Of a DNA stretch of 64,000 nucleotides, positions 46,705-55,805 are shown one piece after another. Within the stretch, counting starts at the first letter, position 1; every line of letters starts with the position of its first letter. A model generated the notes under the pieces. It searched no databases. It was not told the DNA's origin and was given only the letters and a program-made list of their open reading frames with translations. The stretch comes from a virus, in the IMG/VR virus record IMGVR_UViG_3300020156_000025, positions 1 to 64,000 of that record; one strand, given 5' to 3'. Position numbers and translations under genes: made by a program.

Positions 46705-47361
46705 ATGATCGAACCGACCGAACCGAACGAAACGACGAAGCCATTGGCCGGACCGCGCAACCTGCTGCCGGATTCGGACGTGGAGAAGATGCTGGAGAAC
46801 GCGGGAATCCCGCGCCGCTGGAGGGGGAAGGAGTGCACGCTGGCGGGGCTCGGGACGGAGCCCGCGAAACTGCTGCGCCAGTGGCTGGAGGGAGGGGAGC
46901 ACCGGGAGGTGACGGGGAGGGTGCTGGACGTGGGGCAGGACTCGCGCGAATCGCTGGACCTGTGCATGCGGCTGGCACGGGGGATGGTGCTGACCGGGTG
47001 CGGGGTGCGGGTAATGTCCATCGTCGCCTTGCTCGACCTGATACAGGGAGGGGAGGACGAGAGGGGGAGGACGATGGCGGAGCTGCTGAACGTGTCGTGG
47101 TTGATGGTGCTGGGGGTGATCGACGCGTGGTCGCCGGAGAACGCGCCGTTCAAGGGGGAGGACAAGTTGCGGCTGGACTGGTTCATGCGCCGCTGGCTGA
47201 TCGACGGGAGGAACCTGATCTTGCAGGGGGACAGGGCGATGGCGGAGGACCGGTTCTGGTCGCAGGGGCTGCGCTCGCTGGCGAACGGGGCGCTGGTGCT
47301 GCCGCCCGTCTTTCCCCCTCGGAACGACTCCCGCACCTTTCACGATACCGCACCTAGATGA
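46705..47361 (+). CDS. Helicase-loader-like protein without P-loop (putative)
   Basis: A 218-residue protein between the O-like and DnaB-like genes, where DnaC/P-type loaders are expected. ESLDLCMRLARGMVLTGCGV, VMSIVALLDLIQGG and WLMVLGVIDAW resemble the second half of DnaC-like AAA+ domains, but no Walker A motif is present. It may be a degenerate loader or a different adaptor. The stop overlaps the helicase ATG (ATGA). Confidence 0.45.
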   Translation: MIEPTEPNETTKPLAGPRNLLPDSDVEKMLENAGIPRRWRGKECTLAGLGTEPAKLLRQWLEGGEHREVTGRVLDVGQDSRESLDLCMRLARGMVLTGCGVRVMSIVALLDLIQGGEDERGRTMAELLNVSWLMVLGVIDAWSPENAPFKGEDKLRLDWFMRRWLIDGRNLILQGDRAMAEDRFWSQGLRSLANGALVLPPVFPPRNDSRTFHDTAPR

Positions 47362-48641
47362 GCACGCTCGGGAATCAATTCCTGCGCGCGGTGGTGGATG
47401 CGCAGGACACGGCGGCTTTCCGGCGGACGCAACGGCGTCTGTTCGTGGAGGCGGAGGTGCCGGTGTATGACGCGGTGATGGCGCACGTGATGGCGCACGG
47501 AAGGGTGCCGTCGCTGTCGGCGCTGTCGGTGGCGGGGGTGACGCTGCCGGAGGCGAGGCACGACGAGCCGGTGTCGTGGTTCGCGGAACGTCTCAGGAAC
47601 CGGGCGGCGTGGGGGGCGATGAACGAGAGGCACCCGGCGTTCGTGCAGGCGATGCGCGACAAGGACGTGGTGCAGGCGGAGGCCGTCGCCGCGGAGATGC
47701 TGGCGGAGGCGCGCGCGATGCTCGGGGCCGGGGGGTCGTATTCGTCGTTCGCGGCGGAGGCGGAGGCGATCGGGGCGCTCTACCATTCGGCCAAGATGCA
47801 CACGGGGTTGATGGGGGTGACGATGCGCTGGCCGACGCTGAACGCGCTGACCGACGGGGCGCAAGGGGGGGACGTGATCGCGCTGGTCGGGAGGCCGGGG
47901 GAGGGGAAGTCGTGGAACTTGCAGGAACTCGCCCTTGCCGCGCATGAGGACGGGTTGGAGACGGCGGTGGTTTCGATGGAGATGGGCGTGCGGCAGTTGT
48001 GCCGACGCATGATCGCGCGCAAGATCGGGGCGAATCCGCGGGACATCAAACGGGGAACGCTGCCGCACTGGGCGGAGGGGGATTTGTTCGGGGCCATCGC
48101 GGAGTTGACCGATGCCGCCCCGATGCACGTGCTGGCGGGGGACATGCAGAAGGAGGTGGGGGGAATCGAGAGCATGCTGGACGACCGCAACGTGTCCGCC
48201 CTCTACGTGGACGCGGCTTACCTGCTGTCGCCGTCGGCGAGGATGTCGAACGGGGTGTCGAAGTGGGAGACCATCGGGCAGGTGATCAAGGAATTGAAGC
48301 AGCTTGCGGTGAGGAGGGACATCCCGGTGTTCATCACGGTGCAGTTCAACCGGAACCAGAAACGCAAGGCGTCCCGGGAAATGGACCTCGGGGACATCGC
48401 GGGTTCGGACTCGATCCCGCAGGACTGCTCGATAGTGGTGGGTATCAGGCGGGGACCGGCACCGTTCGACGAGGTGATCCGGGAGCATCACGTGCTCAAG
48501 AACCGGGAGGGGGATGCGGGGAAATACAACGTCAATTTCCGCTTCCAGCCGGTGAATTTCGACGAGGTGGAACTGGAGGTGACGGAGAACGGGAACGCTT
48601 CGGCGGGAGCGCCGTCGGCATCGACCGACTGGATGGTGTAG
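47358..48641 (+). CDS. Replicative helicase, DnaB-like
   Basis: A 427-residue protein. Residues 1-120 resemble a reduced N-terminal domain. The C-terminal RecA-fold has Walker A LVGRPGEGKSWNL near 170-182, TAVVSMEMGVRQLCRRMIAR, Walker B SALYVDAAYLL near 285, VFITVQFNRNQ, DIAGSDSIPQDCSIVVGI and HHVLKNREG, in DnaB order. It unwinds DNA at the fork with the primase at 53158. The normal DnaB Walker B acidic pair is VD-A here. Confidence 0.82.
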   Translation: MSTLGNQFLRAVVDAQDTAAFRRTQRRLFVEAEVPVYDAVMAHVMAHGRVPSLSALSVAGVTLPEARHDEPVSWFAERLRNRAAWGAMNERHPAFVQAMRDKDVVQAEAVAAEMLAEARAMLGAGGSYSSFAAEAEAIGALYHSAKMHTGLMGVTMRWPTLNALTDGAQGGDVIALVGRPGEGKSWNLQELALAAHEDGLETAVVSMEMGVRQLCRRMIARKIGANPRDIKRGTLPHWAEGDLFGAIAELTDAAPMHVLAGDMQKEVGGIESMLDDRNVSALYVDAAYLLSPSARMSNGVSKWETIGQVIKELKQLAVRRDIPVFITVQFNRNQKRKASREMDLGDIAGSDSIPQDCSIVVGIRRGPAPFDEVIREHHVLKNREGDAGKYNVNFRFQPVNFDEVELEVTENGNASAGAPSASTDWMV

Positions 48642-48648
48642 GCAGGAA

Positions 48649-48665
48649 TATGCACACTTTGCAAA
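48649..48665. repeat. Palindrome copy 17 (operator-like)
   Basis: TATGCACACTTTGCAAA, 7 nt after the helicase stop and 23 nt before the preferred PolA ATG; it contains an alternative ATG at 48650. Confidence 0.8.
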
Positions 48666-48688
48666 AAGGCACGAAACGGAACGACACG

Positions 48689-51580
48689 ATGAAAAGAAGA
48701 GCAAGCAAGCACATCAATAGCGTGGGTAATCTGGACGATCCGGACGTGGTGTTCGTGTGCGATTCGCCGTGGCAACAGGTGTGGGACGAAGGGGGGGTGA
48801 TGACCGGACCGCAAATGGACATCGTGCGGGAGGCGTGCGCGGGGGCCGGGTTGAAGGGGAACCGCTGCGCGTTCATCACCTGTTCCCCGCCGATTCCGCC
48901 GGAGGCGGCGGCGACGGACGCGAGGACGAGGGATTTCCTCGCCTTGCACGCGGAGGAGTTCGCGGAGGAGTTGGGGCGCTTGCTGCCGACGGCGAAGCTG
49001 GTGGTGCCGTTCGGGAAAACCGCGCTGCGGATGGTGGCGGGGAAGTCGGTGGAGATTTCCAAGTGCCGGGGCACCGTGGGGAGGTTCGCGAACGCGGGGG
49101 AGGTGCCGGTGCTGCCGTTGTTCTCGCCCGCGCACGTGTTGCGCAAGCCCGAGGTGAGGGGGGTGTTCGAGTCGGACTTCGGGCAGATACGGGCGTTGCG
49201 GGAATCGGGCTGGGACGGGACGATCTTCGAGCGTTCGATCGCGGGGGCGCACTACGAGTGGGTGACGGACCTGTCGCCCTTGCTCGCGGAGAGGCCGAAG
49301 CGGCTGGCCTTGGACACCGAGACGCTGGGTTACGAGTGGCGGCACGGGAGGCGCATCCTGACGGTGCAATTGACGTGGAAGAAAGGGCACGCGTGGGTGG
49401 TGCCGTTGCAGCGGGGTTACTTCAACAATCCGGAGTTGCGGGGGGAATCGACCCGGCACCTGCCCTTGTTGTCGAAGGTGGACGTGCGGAGACTGGAAGG
49501 GCAGTTGCGGGAGCTGCTGGGGGACCCCCGGACCAAGGTGGTGGGGCACAACCTGAAATACGACCTCCACCACCTGCGCAACCACGGGATCGAGGTGGCG
49601 AACTGGTATGCGGACACGATGCAGTTGGCGTTCCTCGCGGACGAGAACATGCTGTCGAAGTCGTTGGACGATTGCGCCCGGCGCTGGGTGCCGGAGCTGG
49701 GGGGGTATGCGGACGCGTTCAACACCGATCCGGTGCATCAAGGGAAGAGCAGGATGGATCTGGTGCCGCACGACAAGATGATCCGTTACGGGGGCGGGGA
49801 CACGGATGCGTGCTTCCGCCTGTGCGAACGGTTGGTGGAGCTGGGGATGCAGGACGAGCGGCAATGGACCACGTTCCGGCGGGTTCAGATGCCGGGGTTG
49901 AGGACTTTTTTCGAGATGGAACGGAAGGGCATCCGGATCGACCGCGACGCGCTGCGCGAACTCGGGACGGTGCTGGCGAGGCAGGAGCAGGAGATGTATC
50001 AGTCGCTGATGCGGCAGGCCGCGGCCAAGGCTCCCGCCGTGCTGCGCAGGCACGAGGCGGCGGGGTTGTCGTTCACTCGGTCGGCGTTCACGGCGGACCT
50101 GTTGTTCTCGACCGACGGGTTCAAGTTGAAGCCGATCGTGTTCACGGACGGGACCAAGAACCTGCCGGACGAGGAGAAGATACCGAGCACGAGCACGAAA
50201 ACGCACCTGCCCTTTTTCGACCATATCCCGTTCGTGGCGGAGTTGATCGAATACCAGCAGGTGCAGAAGATGCGCAGCACCTACGTGGGATTGCCGGGAG
50301 GGGAGGAATCCGTGCTGCTCAAGCGGACGGCGAAAGGGAAGGTCAACGCGGCGGTGGTGCGGTTGTTCCGGGAGGCGGGAAGGGAGGATGAACTGCCCCC
50401 GGCCAAGACCGTGCCGGTGCGGTCGCGCAACCGGATGATGAAGATAGAGCCGGTGAAGGCGGAGGTGGTGGCCTCGGTGACATCGCCGAAGGGGGGGTTC
50501 CGGATCGACGTGGACACGGCGGGGGATTGCTGGAAGGTCGGGCAACGCGAACCGACCGGGTTCTGGCAGTATCTCGGGGAGGGTCTGGAGGGGGACATCA
50601 TCCATCCTTCGTTCCGTCTGGACAATACGGTGACGGGCCGCTCGTCGTCGCAGAATCCGAACGCGCAGAATTTCCCGAAGCGGGGGAAGCTGGCGAAGGC
50701 ATACCGGAAAATCTTCAAGCCCCGGCCCGGGTTCGTGTTCATCGAGTGCGACCTTTCGCAGGCTGAACTCCGGATCGCGGCGTGGATGGCGAACGATCCG
50801 GTGATGCTCCGCATTTACCGCGAGGGCGGGGACATCCATACGATGATCGCGGCCCGGTCGATGGGACTCACGGACGGGGCGTTCGCGGAACTTCCCGCGG
50901 AGGAACGCAAGGCGGCGCGGCAGAAGGCGAAGGCGGTGAACTTCGGGTTCCTCTACGGGATGTGGTGGAAGAAATTCAAGAATTACGCCAAGACGCAATA
51001 CGGGGTGTCGCTGACGGACCGGGAGTCGGAGAAGATGCGGGAAATGTTCTTCCGCACGTTCCCGGCGCTGGAGGGGTGGCACACGGACATGAAGGCGTTC
51101 GTGAACCGGCACGGGTTCGTGCGTTCGTTGCACGGGGCGTTGCGGCGGTTGCCGGACATCAACTCCAACGACAAGGGGGTGCAGCAGGAGGCGGAGCGGC
51201 AGTCGGTGAACTCGCCCGTGCAACGCTTCGCGTCGGACGTGGGGATCATGGCGATGGCCAGGTTCGGGAGGGATTGCCCGTGGGACGACATGTTCCCGGT
51301 GGCGTTCATCCATGACGCGCTCGTGGTGGAGGCGAGGGAGGAACGCGCGGAGGAGTGCGCGGCGGCAATGAAATATTGCATGGAGACGGTGCCGTTGGAG
51401 GCGTGGTTCGGAATCGTGCCGCCCTTGCCTATCGTGGCGGACGTGAGTATCGGAACCTCGCTGGGGGAGATGGAGGAGAGGCCGGACATCGTGGCCGCGA
51501 TGCCCGCGTGGTTCCGTCCGGAACTCGACCTTGCGCCCCCGGCGGGGAGTGTTTTGCAAACCGTGCAAAATCGCGGGTGA
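48689..51580 (+). CDS. polA: UDG-like domain fused to family A DNA polymerase
   Basis: A 963-residue protein. Residues 1-165 resemble a uracil-DNA glycosylase (family 4/5): VVFVCDSPWQQVWDEGGVMT, ITCSPPIPPEA, LVVPFGKTALRM, LFSPAHVLRKPEV. Next is a DEDDy 3'-5' exonuclease: LALDTETLGYEW, VVGHNLKYDLHHL, IRYGGGDTDACFRL. The polymerase has motif A FIECDLSQAELRIA, motif B RQKAKAVNFGFLYGM and motif C FIHDALVVE. A PVRSRNRMM motif lies in the linker before motif A. SPO1-type phages have similar UDG-Pol fusions. The C terminus encodes LQTVQ (palindrome copy 18). Confidence 0.9.
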   Translation: MKRRASKHINSVGNLDDPDVVFVCDSPWQQVWDEGGVMTGPQMDIVREACAGAGLKGNRCAFITCSPPIPPEAAATDARTRDFLALHAEEFAEELGRLLPTAKLVVPFGKTALRMVAGKSVEISKCRGTVGRFANAGEVPVLPLFSPAHVLRKPEVRGVFESDFGQIRALRESGWDGTIFERSIAGAHYEWVTDLSPLLAERPKRLALDTETLGYEWRHGRRILTVQLTWKKGHAWVVPLQRGYFNNPELRGESTRHLPLLSKVDVRRLEGQLRELLGDPRTKVVGHNLKYDLHHLRNHGIEVANWYADTMQLAFLADENMLSKSLDDCARRWVPELGGYADAFNTDPVHQGKSRMDLVPHDKMIRYGGGDTDACFRLCERLVELGMQDERQWTTFRRVQMPGLRTFFEMERKGIRIDRDALRELGTVLARQEQEMYQSLMRQAAAKAPAVLRRHEAAGLSFTRSAFTADLLFSTDGFKLKPIVFTDGTKNLPDEEKIPSTSTKTHLPFFDHIPFVAELIEYQQVQKMRSTYVGLPGGEESVLLKRTAKGKVNAAVVRLFREAGREDELPPAKTVPVRSRNRMMKIEPVKAEVVASVTSPKGGFRIDVDTAGDCWKVGQREPTGFWQYLGEGLEGDIIHPSFRLDNTVTGRSSSQNPNAQNFPKRGKLAKAYRKIFKPRPGFVFIECDLSQAELRIAAWMANDPVMLRIYREGGDIHTMIAARSMGLTDGAFAELPAEERKAARQKAKAVNFGFLYGMWWKKFKNYAKTQYGVSLTDRESEKMREMFFRTFPALEGWHTDMKAFVNRHGFVRSLHGALRRLPDINSNDKGVQQEAERQSVNSPVQRFASDVGIMAMARFGRDCPWDDMFPVAFIHDALVVEAREERAEECAAAMKYCMETVPLEAWFGIVPPLPIVADVSIGTSLGEMEERPDIVAAMPAWFRPELDLAPPAGSVLQTVQNRG
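51553..51569. repeat. Palindrome copy 18 (operator-like)
   Basis: TTTGCAAACCGTGCAAA, perfect, in the last codons of PolA, 20 bp upstream of the -35 of early promoter 4. Confidence 0.8.
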
Positions 51581-51608
51581 CGCAAAATCTTGCTAAACGA
51601 AATCCGGT
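51576..51608 (+). repeat. 33-bp repeat carrying early promoter, copy B
   Basis: Same 33-bp unit as 39555-39587, one difference (a T replacing C in ACCCGG). Confidence 0.8.
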
Positions 51609-51618
51609 ATGCTACGCT
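51590..51618 (+). promoter_or_regulatory. Early promoter 4
   Basis: TTGCTA, a 17-bp spacer, TACGCT. Drives the 51654 gene and probably the primase/SSB block. Confidence 0.75.
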
Positions 51619-51653
51619 GCCCTCGTCCTTTGCAGGAAACCAAATAACCGATC

Positions 51654-52079
51654 ATGAGTGCTCAACCTGTCCGCAAACGCCGTGTCCAAGTCGAAGCTCC
51701 CGCCGTGCCGCAGGAAATCCGGGACAAGGCGGTGAAATTCTACACGGAAAACCTCGCCGCGAACGCCGCCCTTGCCTTGGCCGCGAAGAGTCGCAAGGAG
51801 CTGCTGGCCGCGATGAACGCCGCCGGGCTTTCGAGCGCGCAGATCGAGGGACTGGTGAACAACAAGCTCCAGACCCTCGACGTGACGGTCGCCCCGTCCG
51901 TGCGTCAGGTCGTGTCGGTGCCGGTGCTGTCCAAATTGACCAGCGTGGACGTGCTGGTGGAGGTCTGTTCCGCGTCGCAGGAGTCGGTCCGGAACGCGCT
52001 GGGGGAGGCGGTGTTGCAACAATGCCTCGTCACCGTGGAGGGGGAGGTGAATGTCTCCGTGAAGGTGCCGAAGGCGTGA
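51654..52079 (+). CDS. Hypothetical protein, 141 aa
   Basis: A 141-residue helical protein with a basic N terminus and AANAALALAAKSRKELLAAM, then a beta-rich middle and VEGEVNVSVKVPKA at the C terminus. Codon use is C-ending and G-run-poor, suggesting high early expression. No family is recognised. Confidence 0.55.
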   Translation: MSAQPVRKRRVQVEAPAVPQEIRDKAVKFYTENLAANAALALAAKSRKELLAAMNAAGLSSAQIEGLVNNKLQTLDVTVAPSVRQVVSVPVLSKLTSVDVLVEVCSASQESVRNALGEAVLQQCLVTVEGEVNVSVKVPKA

Positions 52080-52133
52080 GCCTTGCCTGTTCCGACGAAA
52101 CATTGCACCCCTTCCGTAGCCATCTATCCGCCC

Positions 52134-52826
52134 ATGCCCGTGAAACCATCGACCAAACCCTCCCGTCCCGATCCCGTTGCATCGTTCGTGTCGGACGTGA
52201 CCCGTCTGCTGCTGCCGGTGACCCCGGGGGAGGTGAGGGACCCGGCGCGGCTGGTCCGCTTCGTGCAGGACGTGATCGCGGACGCTCCCCTTGCCGGACA
52301 TCACGACCACGGAACCGGGCACTGGCACTCGGTGCTGCGGAACGGGTGCAGGCTGTGCCCGGAGACGGGAGAAGGAGAGGGGATGGACGGGGACCGTGCC
52401 AAAATCCGCGCTACGGTGGGGTTGTTCGCGCTGTTCCATGACTGCCGCCGCACGCACCCTTACGCCGATGTGTCGCACGGGGCCTTGGCGCAGGGCTACC
52501 TGCTGTCTCTCCGCAACGTGCTCCGTTCACTCGGGGTTCCGGACCGGGTGGTGCTCGCCGCGGGGTGGGCGTGCGCGTGGCATACCGTGATCGACAAGCC
52601 GCGGGAGAGTGTGTTGTTCGGGGCCGTGGACCTGCGCATCGCGGGACGGAAGATGCTGCCGGGTTGGAAGCCGTGGTGGTTCGATGCCATCGGAACCTGC
52701 CTCGACGCGGACCGGCTGGATTTGCCCCGGGTGGGGATCGCGCCGTCGCCGGAATACCTGTGGACGGACAGGGCGAAAGAAGAGGCAAGGAACAACACCG
52801 CCCTTCGCGGGGCGAAAGCGGAATGA
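52134..52826 (+). CDS. HD-domain phosphohydrolase-like protein
   Basis: A 230-residue protein with an HD-type pattern: H residues in TGHWHSVLRNG, the HD pair in LFALFHDCRRTHPYADVSHG, then VVLAAGWACAWHTVID with a later His and Asp. HD domains usually act on nucleotides or other phosphate esters. A role in nucleotide pools is possible but not shown. The ATG at 52134 is used. Confidence 0.65.
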   Translation: MPVKPSTKPSRPDPVASFVSDVTRLLLPVTPGEVRDPARLVRFVQDVIADAPLAGHHDHGTGHWHSVLRNGCRLCPETGEGEGMDGDRAKIRATVGLFALFHDCRRTHPYADVSHGALAQGYLLSLRNVLRSLGVPDRVVLAAGWACAWHTVIDKPRESVLFGAVDLRIAGRKMLPGWKPWWFDAIGTCLDADRLDLPRVGIAPSPEYLWTDRAKEEARNNTALRGAKAE

Positions 52827-53161
52827 GCTTGCAGGTCTACATGGTCAGGCCGGTGATGGCGTTCCGCTCGGAATTTCCCGTTGTCGCGCACGTGCGGAGG
52901 TGGGTGGACCCGGGGGCCGCGCTGGCGTTCGAGGCGGAATCCTTGGAGGATGCGGAGCGGATCGCGTGGAACCGGTTGCGGGGAAAATTCATACCCAAGA
53001 CCCCGGCGTTGCGGGTAGCGGGGCTGTGCGTGGTCGAAATGGAGGGGGAGGAAGCGGAGATCGCGCGCGCCGCCGTGCGCGGGGCTGCTCCGGCCCCGCC
53101 GGGGCCGGTGGAAGAGGGGAATTCAGGAACGGAGGAAACCGGAACCGGGGACGCGGAATGA
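52823..53161 (+). CDS. Hypothetical protein upstream of primase
   Basis: A 112-residue protein with one small alpha/beta domain (LQVYMVRPVMAFRSEFPVVA, LRVAGLCVVEMEGE) and a Pro/Glu/Gly-rich tail. It is linked by ATGA overlaps to both neighbours, so it should be co-translated with the primase. Unknown function. Confidence 0.55.
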   Translation: MSLQVYMVRPVMAFRSEFPVVAHVRRWVDPGAALAFEAESLEDAERIAWNRLRGKFIPKTPALRVAGLCVVEMEGEEAEIARAAVRGAAPAPPGPVEEGNSGTEETGTGDAE

Positions 53162-54165
53162 ACGAAGGAAAACTGCGCTTCATCATGGGGCAGCTCGGGG
53201 TCGAGATCTTGCACGTGAACGACAAGGGGTGGATGGTGGCGAGGTGTCCGCTGGCCCCCTATACGCATGACCGTGCGATTGACCGCACCCCGTCCTTCAA
53301 TGTCCGCGCGTCGGAAAACAAGCTCTCCGGATTCCATTGTTTCCAGTGCGGTGAGTCGGGCCGGATTTCTAAGCTAATCAACAAGCTGGGGCATTACCGG
53401 GAGGAGGATTATGCGCATTTGGCGTTGTTGGCGGAGATGGCGGAGACGCCGGAACATTTCGGGGAGTTCGAGGAGGACGAGCGGGTGGTGGAGGAGCCGG
53501 AATTGGACAAGCTGGTGTATCTGACCATGTATCCCCTGCCTTATGAGGAGAGGGAGGCGAGGGAGTATCTGGAGCGGCGCGGGATCGGGAGAGATACCGC
53601 CCGCTTGCTGGAGTTGCGGTATGACCCGGAGAAACGACGCATCCTGTTCCCGGTGTTCGATTGGCAGCACGGATTGAAGGGGTTTTCGGGGCGGACGATC
53701 ATCCCGGACGAGCGCAGGCCGAAGCATGTGCCGAAGGTGAAGGACTATGTGGGGATGAAAAAGGAGCGCGTCGTGCTGGGGGAGCACCTGATCCAGACGG
53801 AGCATCCGTTGCTGGTAGTGGAGGGGTTGTTTGCCTATGCGCACGTCGTGGAGGTGGGGGCGAGGGAGTTTTGCAACCCGGTGGCGACGCTGGGGTCGGC
53901 AATGTCTCGGACGCAACGGAATTTGATCGTAGCGTGGGACAGGCCGGTCATCATGTTATACGACGATGACGCGGCGGGGGACAAGGGGTTGTTCGGGAAT
54001 CTGGATCGCGCGGCGGGGAAGCATGAGGGGGGAGGAGCGATTGACTTGTTGAAGATGCATGTGCCGGTGGGGGTGGGAATGTTCCCGAAGCGGACCGGGG
54101 ACCCGGACGATCTCACGACCGGGGAATTGCGACGCATCGTGACGCGGGGGACCGAATGGAAATAG
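53158..54165 (+). CDS. DNA primase, DnaG-like
   Basis: A 335-residue protein with a zinc-binding N terminus (Cys30, His37, Cys61, Cys64: RCPLAPYTHD and FHCFQCGESG), a linker, the toprim-type catalytic part YDPEKRRILFPVFDWQHGLK, then HPLLVVEGLFAYAHVV with the catalytic Glu and VIMLYDDDAAGDKG with the acidic cluster. It makes RNA primers for the DnaB-like helicase. No C-terminal helicase-binding domain of host type. Confidence 0.85.
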   Translation: MNEGKLRFIMGQLGVEILHVNDKGWMVARCPLAPYTHDRAIDRTPSFNVRASENKLSGFHCFQCGESGRISKLINKLGHYREEDYAHLALLAEMAETPEHFGEFEEDERVVEEPELDKLVYLTMYPLPYEEREAREYLERRGIGRDTARLLELRYDPEKRRILFPVFDWQHGLKGFSGRTIIPDERRPKHVPKVKDYVGMKKERVVLGEHLIQTEHPLLVVEGLFAYAHVVEVGAREFCNPVATLGSAMSRTQRNLIVAWDRPVIMLYDDDAAGDKGLFGNLDRAAGKHEGGGAIDLLKMHVPVGVGMFPKRTGDPDDLTTGELRRIVTRGTEWK

Positions 54166-54184
54166 ACGGGGAAGCAAGGAAAAC

Positions 54185-54213
54185 TTGCGTAACAAAACCC
54201 GATCTACTACGTT
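54185..54213 (+). promoter_or_regulatory. Early promoter 5
   Basis: TTGCGT, a 17-bp spacer and TACGTT; the spacer AACAAAACCCG matches the family with one change. The ATG at 54222 is 8 nt after the -10, so leaderless or nearly so. Confidence 0.6.
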
Positions 54214-54221
54214 CGCCCTAC

Positions 54222-54605
54222 ATGTCCGACGAACACCCAACCGAAGCCGTCCGCGCCATGATCCGGGGCGTTTTCGGAAGCTGCGAAGACTTCGAAGACC
54301 GTCCTTGCGCGGTGGCGGTGGTGGAGTTGCCCGGGGGTGCGGTGATGGTGGCGATGGAGGACAACGGGTGCGTGGTGGTGCCCGATTTGCGGGAGTTGTC
54401 GGTGCTGCGGCTGGTCGCGGCTGGATTCGACTACTTCACCGCGGAGAGACTTTCGGTGTGGCTGGCCGGGACAACTTTGCAAACCGTGCAAAGCTCCGGA
54501 CCGGAGACACCGTTGATGGAAAGCAGCGAGGCTGCATCGAACCGCCCCGGAGGGGCATTGAAAGAAGAAACAAACCAAACGACACAGGACAATGGCCAAG
54601 AATAA
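54222..54605 (+). CDS. Hypothetical protein, 127 aa
   Basis: A 127-residue protein with a compact N-terminal domain (VVELPGGAVMVAMEDNGCVV, then LVAAGFDYFTAERLSVWL) and a disordered C terminus after LQTVQSS (palindrome copy 19). It overlaps the SSB gene by 14 bp. An ATG at 54156 lies upstream of the predicted promoter and is less likely. Confidence 0.5.
   Translation: MSDEHPTEAVRAMIRGVFGSCEDFEDRPCAVAVVELPGGAVMVAMEDNGCVVVPDLRELSVLRLVAAGFDYFTAERLSVWLAGTTLQTVQSSGPETPLMESSEAASNRPGGALKEETNQTTQDNGQE
54476..54492. repeat. Palindrome copy 19 (operator-like)
   Basis: TTTGCAAACCGTGCAAA, perfect, 99 nt before the SSB start, inside the 54222 gene. Confidence 0.8.
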
Positions 54606-55764
54606 CAGGGACGACGAAGAGTGGGGGCAGACCGGACAAGCCGCCCTTGAACGCATGAACCGTGCCGACGAGGAACATGCCAAGCGGAAGGCCCGCGGTT
54701 TCATGCCGCTGCGCTTCTGGTTGAGCAACACGCCGGAGGCGATCAAGAAGGGGGACAACGAGTGCGAGCTGGTGATCCTCGACGATTGCGTGGTCTCGGA
54801 CAAGCCGGGGAAGGGAGCCATCCTGATCCGGGAGCACAACCTGCAAGGGCCGGACGGGAAGTGGGGGAATCACGAATCGTGCGCCGCCGATTTCGACGAT
54901 TGCCCGATTTGCGCCAAGACGGGCAAGGAGGGATATCACATCCTGTTCCTGACCGTGCTGGTGTTGAAGCCGTGGGAATCGAAGGACAAGAAGAGATCGT
55001 CGGAGTATTCCAAGATGCTGCTGCCGATTTTCCTCAGCCAACGGGACACGTTCCTCGACCTCCAGAAACATGCGCTCAAGAGCAGGGGCACGATGCGGGG
55101 CATGAAAATCCGCTTGCGCCGCGGGAAGGACTCCAAGCGGTCGATCGGGGAACCGGTGCTTATGGAGGACGGGAACATGTTCAAGGTCATGTCGGAGAAG
55201 TGGCTGGAGAAATGGTTCGGCCACGAGGCGGTGATTTCCCGCGACGGCAAGACCGTGCTCAAGGAGGCGAACGAGGACATCCAGCCGTTCGACTACAAGA
55301 AATTGTTCCCGAAGCCCGACGTGGAGGAGTTGCGCGAGCGATTCGGGGGCAAGACCCGGGCAGGCTCGAAGCGTGAGTTCGAGGAGGAGTTCCCGGACCA
55401 GCAGACGAACCGCGTGGGTGGTCGCCGCCGTTTCGACGATGACGACGATGACCCGGAGGACGACATTCCGGGGAACGCCGGGGCTGCGGCCAAGAAGCAG
55501 GGCGCGAAGGGGCGCTTTGCGGACGACGAGGACGAGCCCGAGGAAACGCCTGCCGCCGGGAGGGCCGGTAAGGCGGACGCGGACGAGGGGGACGATGATC
55601 CGCCCGTGCGCTCGCGCCGCCCGTCAACGGCGAGGGAGGAAACCGGGGATGCGCCGGTCCGTTCCCGCCGGACGGGGGGCACAGCCGCTGCATCCGCTGC
55701 GAAAGAACCGATCGGGGACGATGATCCGGACGACCCGGACGCCGACGATGGCTGGAACGACTGA
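54592..55764 (+). CDS. Single-stranded DNA-binding protein, gp32-like
   Basis: A 390-residue protein. A basic N terminus precedes an OB-type core (about 40-215) with a zinc-like cluster HESCAADFDDCPIC (His94, Cys97, Cys104, Cys107). Residues 260-390 are Asp/Glu-rich and disordered, with two PVRSRR motifs (DPPVRSRRPS and APVRSRRTGG) and an acidic end, DDPDDPDADDGWND, typical of protein-binding SSB tails. It likely coats ssDNA during replication and recombination. Confidence 0.75.
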   Translation: MAKNNRDDEEWGQTGQAALERMNRADEEHAKRKARGFMPLRFWLSNTPEAIKKGDNECELVILDDCVVSDKPGKGAILIREHNLQGPDGKWGNHESCAADFDDCPICAKTGKEGYHILFLTVLVLKPWESKDKKRSSEYSKMLLPIFLSQRDTFLDLQKHALKSRGTMRGMKIRLRRGKDSKRSIGEPVLMEDGNMFKVMSEKWLEKWFGHEAVISRDGKTVLKEANEDIQPFDYKKLFPKPDVEELRERFGGKTRAGSKREFEEEFPDQQTNRVGGRRRFDDDDDDPEDDIPGNAGAAAKKQGAKGRFADDEDEPEETPAAGRAGKADADEGDDDPPVRSRRPSTAREETGDAPVRSRRTGGTAAASAAKEPIGDDDPDDPDADDGWND

Positions 55765-55805
55765 TCCGCCCTTGACCGCTTGAACCGACCACGGGGGAAC
55801 GCACG

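Noticed and set aside
47999-48688. N-terminal extension of PolA overlapping the helicase gene
   Set aside because: The extension is Gly/Arg-rich shadow of the DnaB-like gene; UDG-like sequence begins only near 48689.
48488-51568. 1026-residue reverse-strand open frame opposite PolA
   Set aside because: Composition-driven shadow; PolA motifs A, B and C are all on the + strand.
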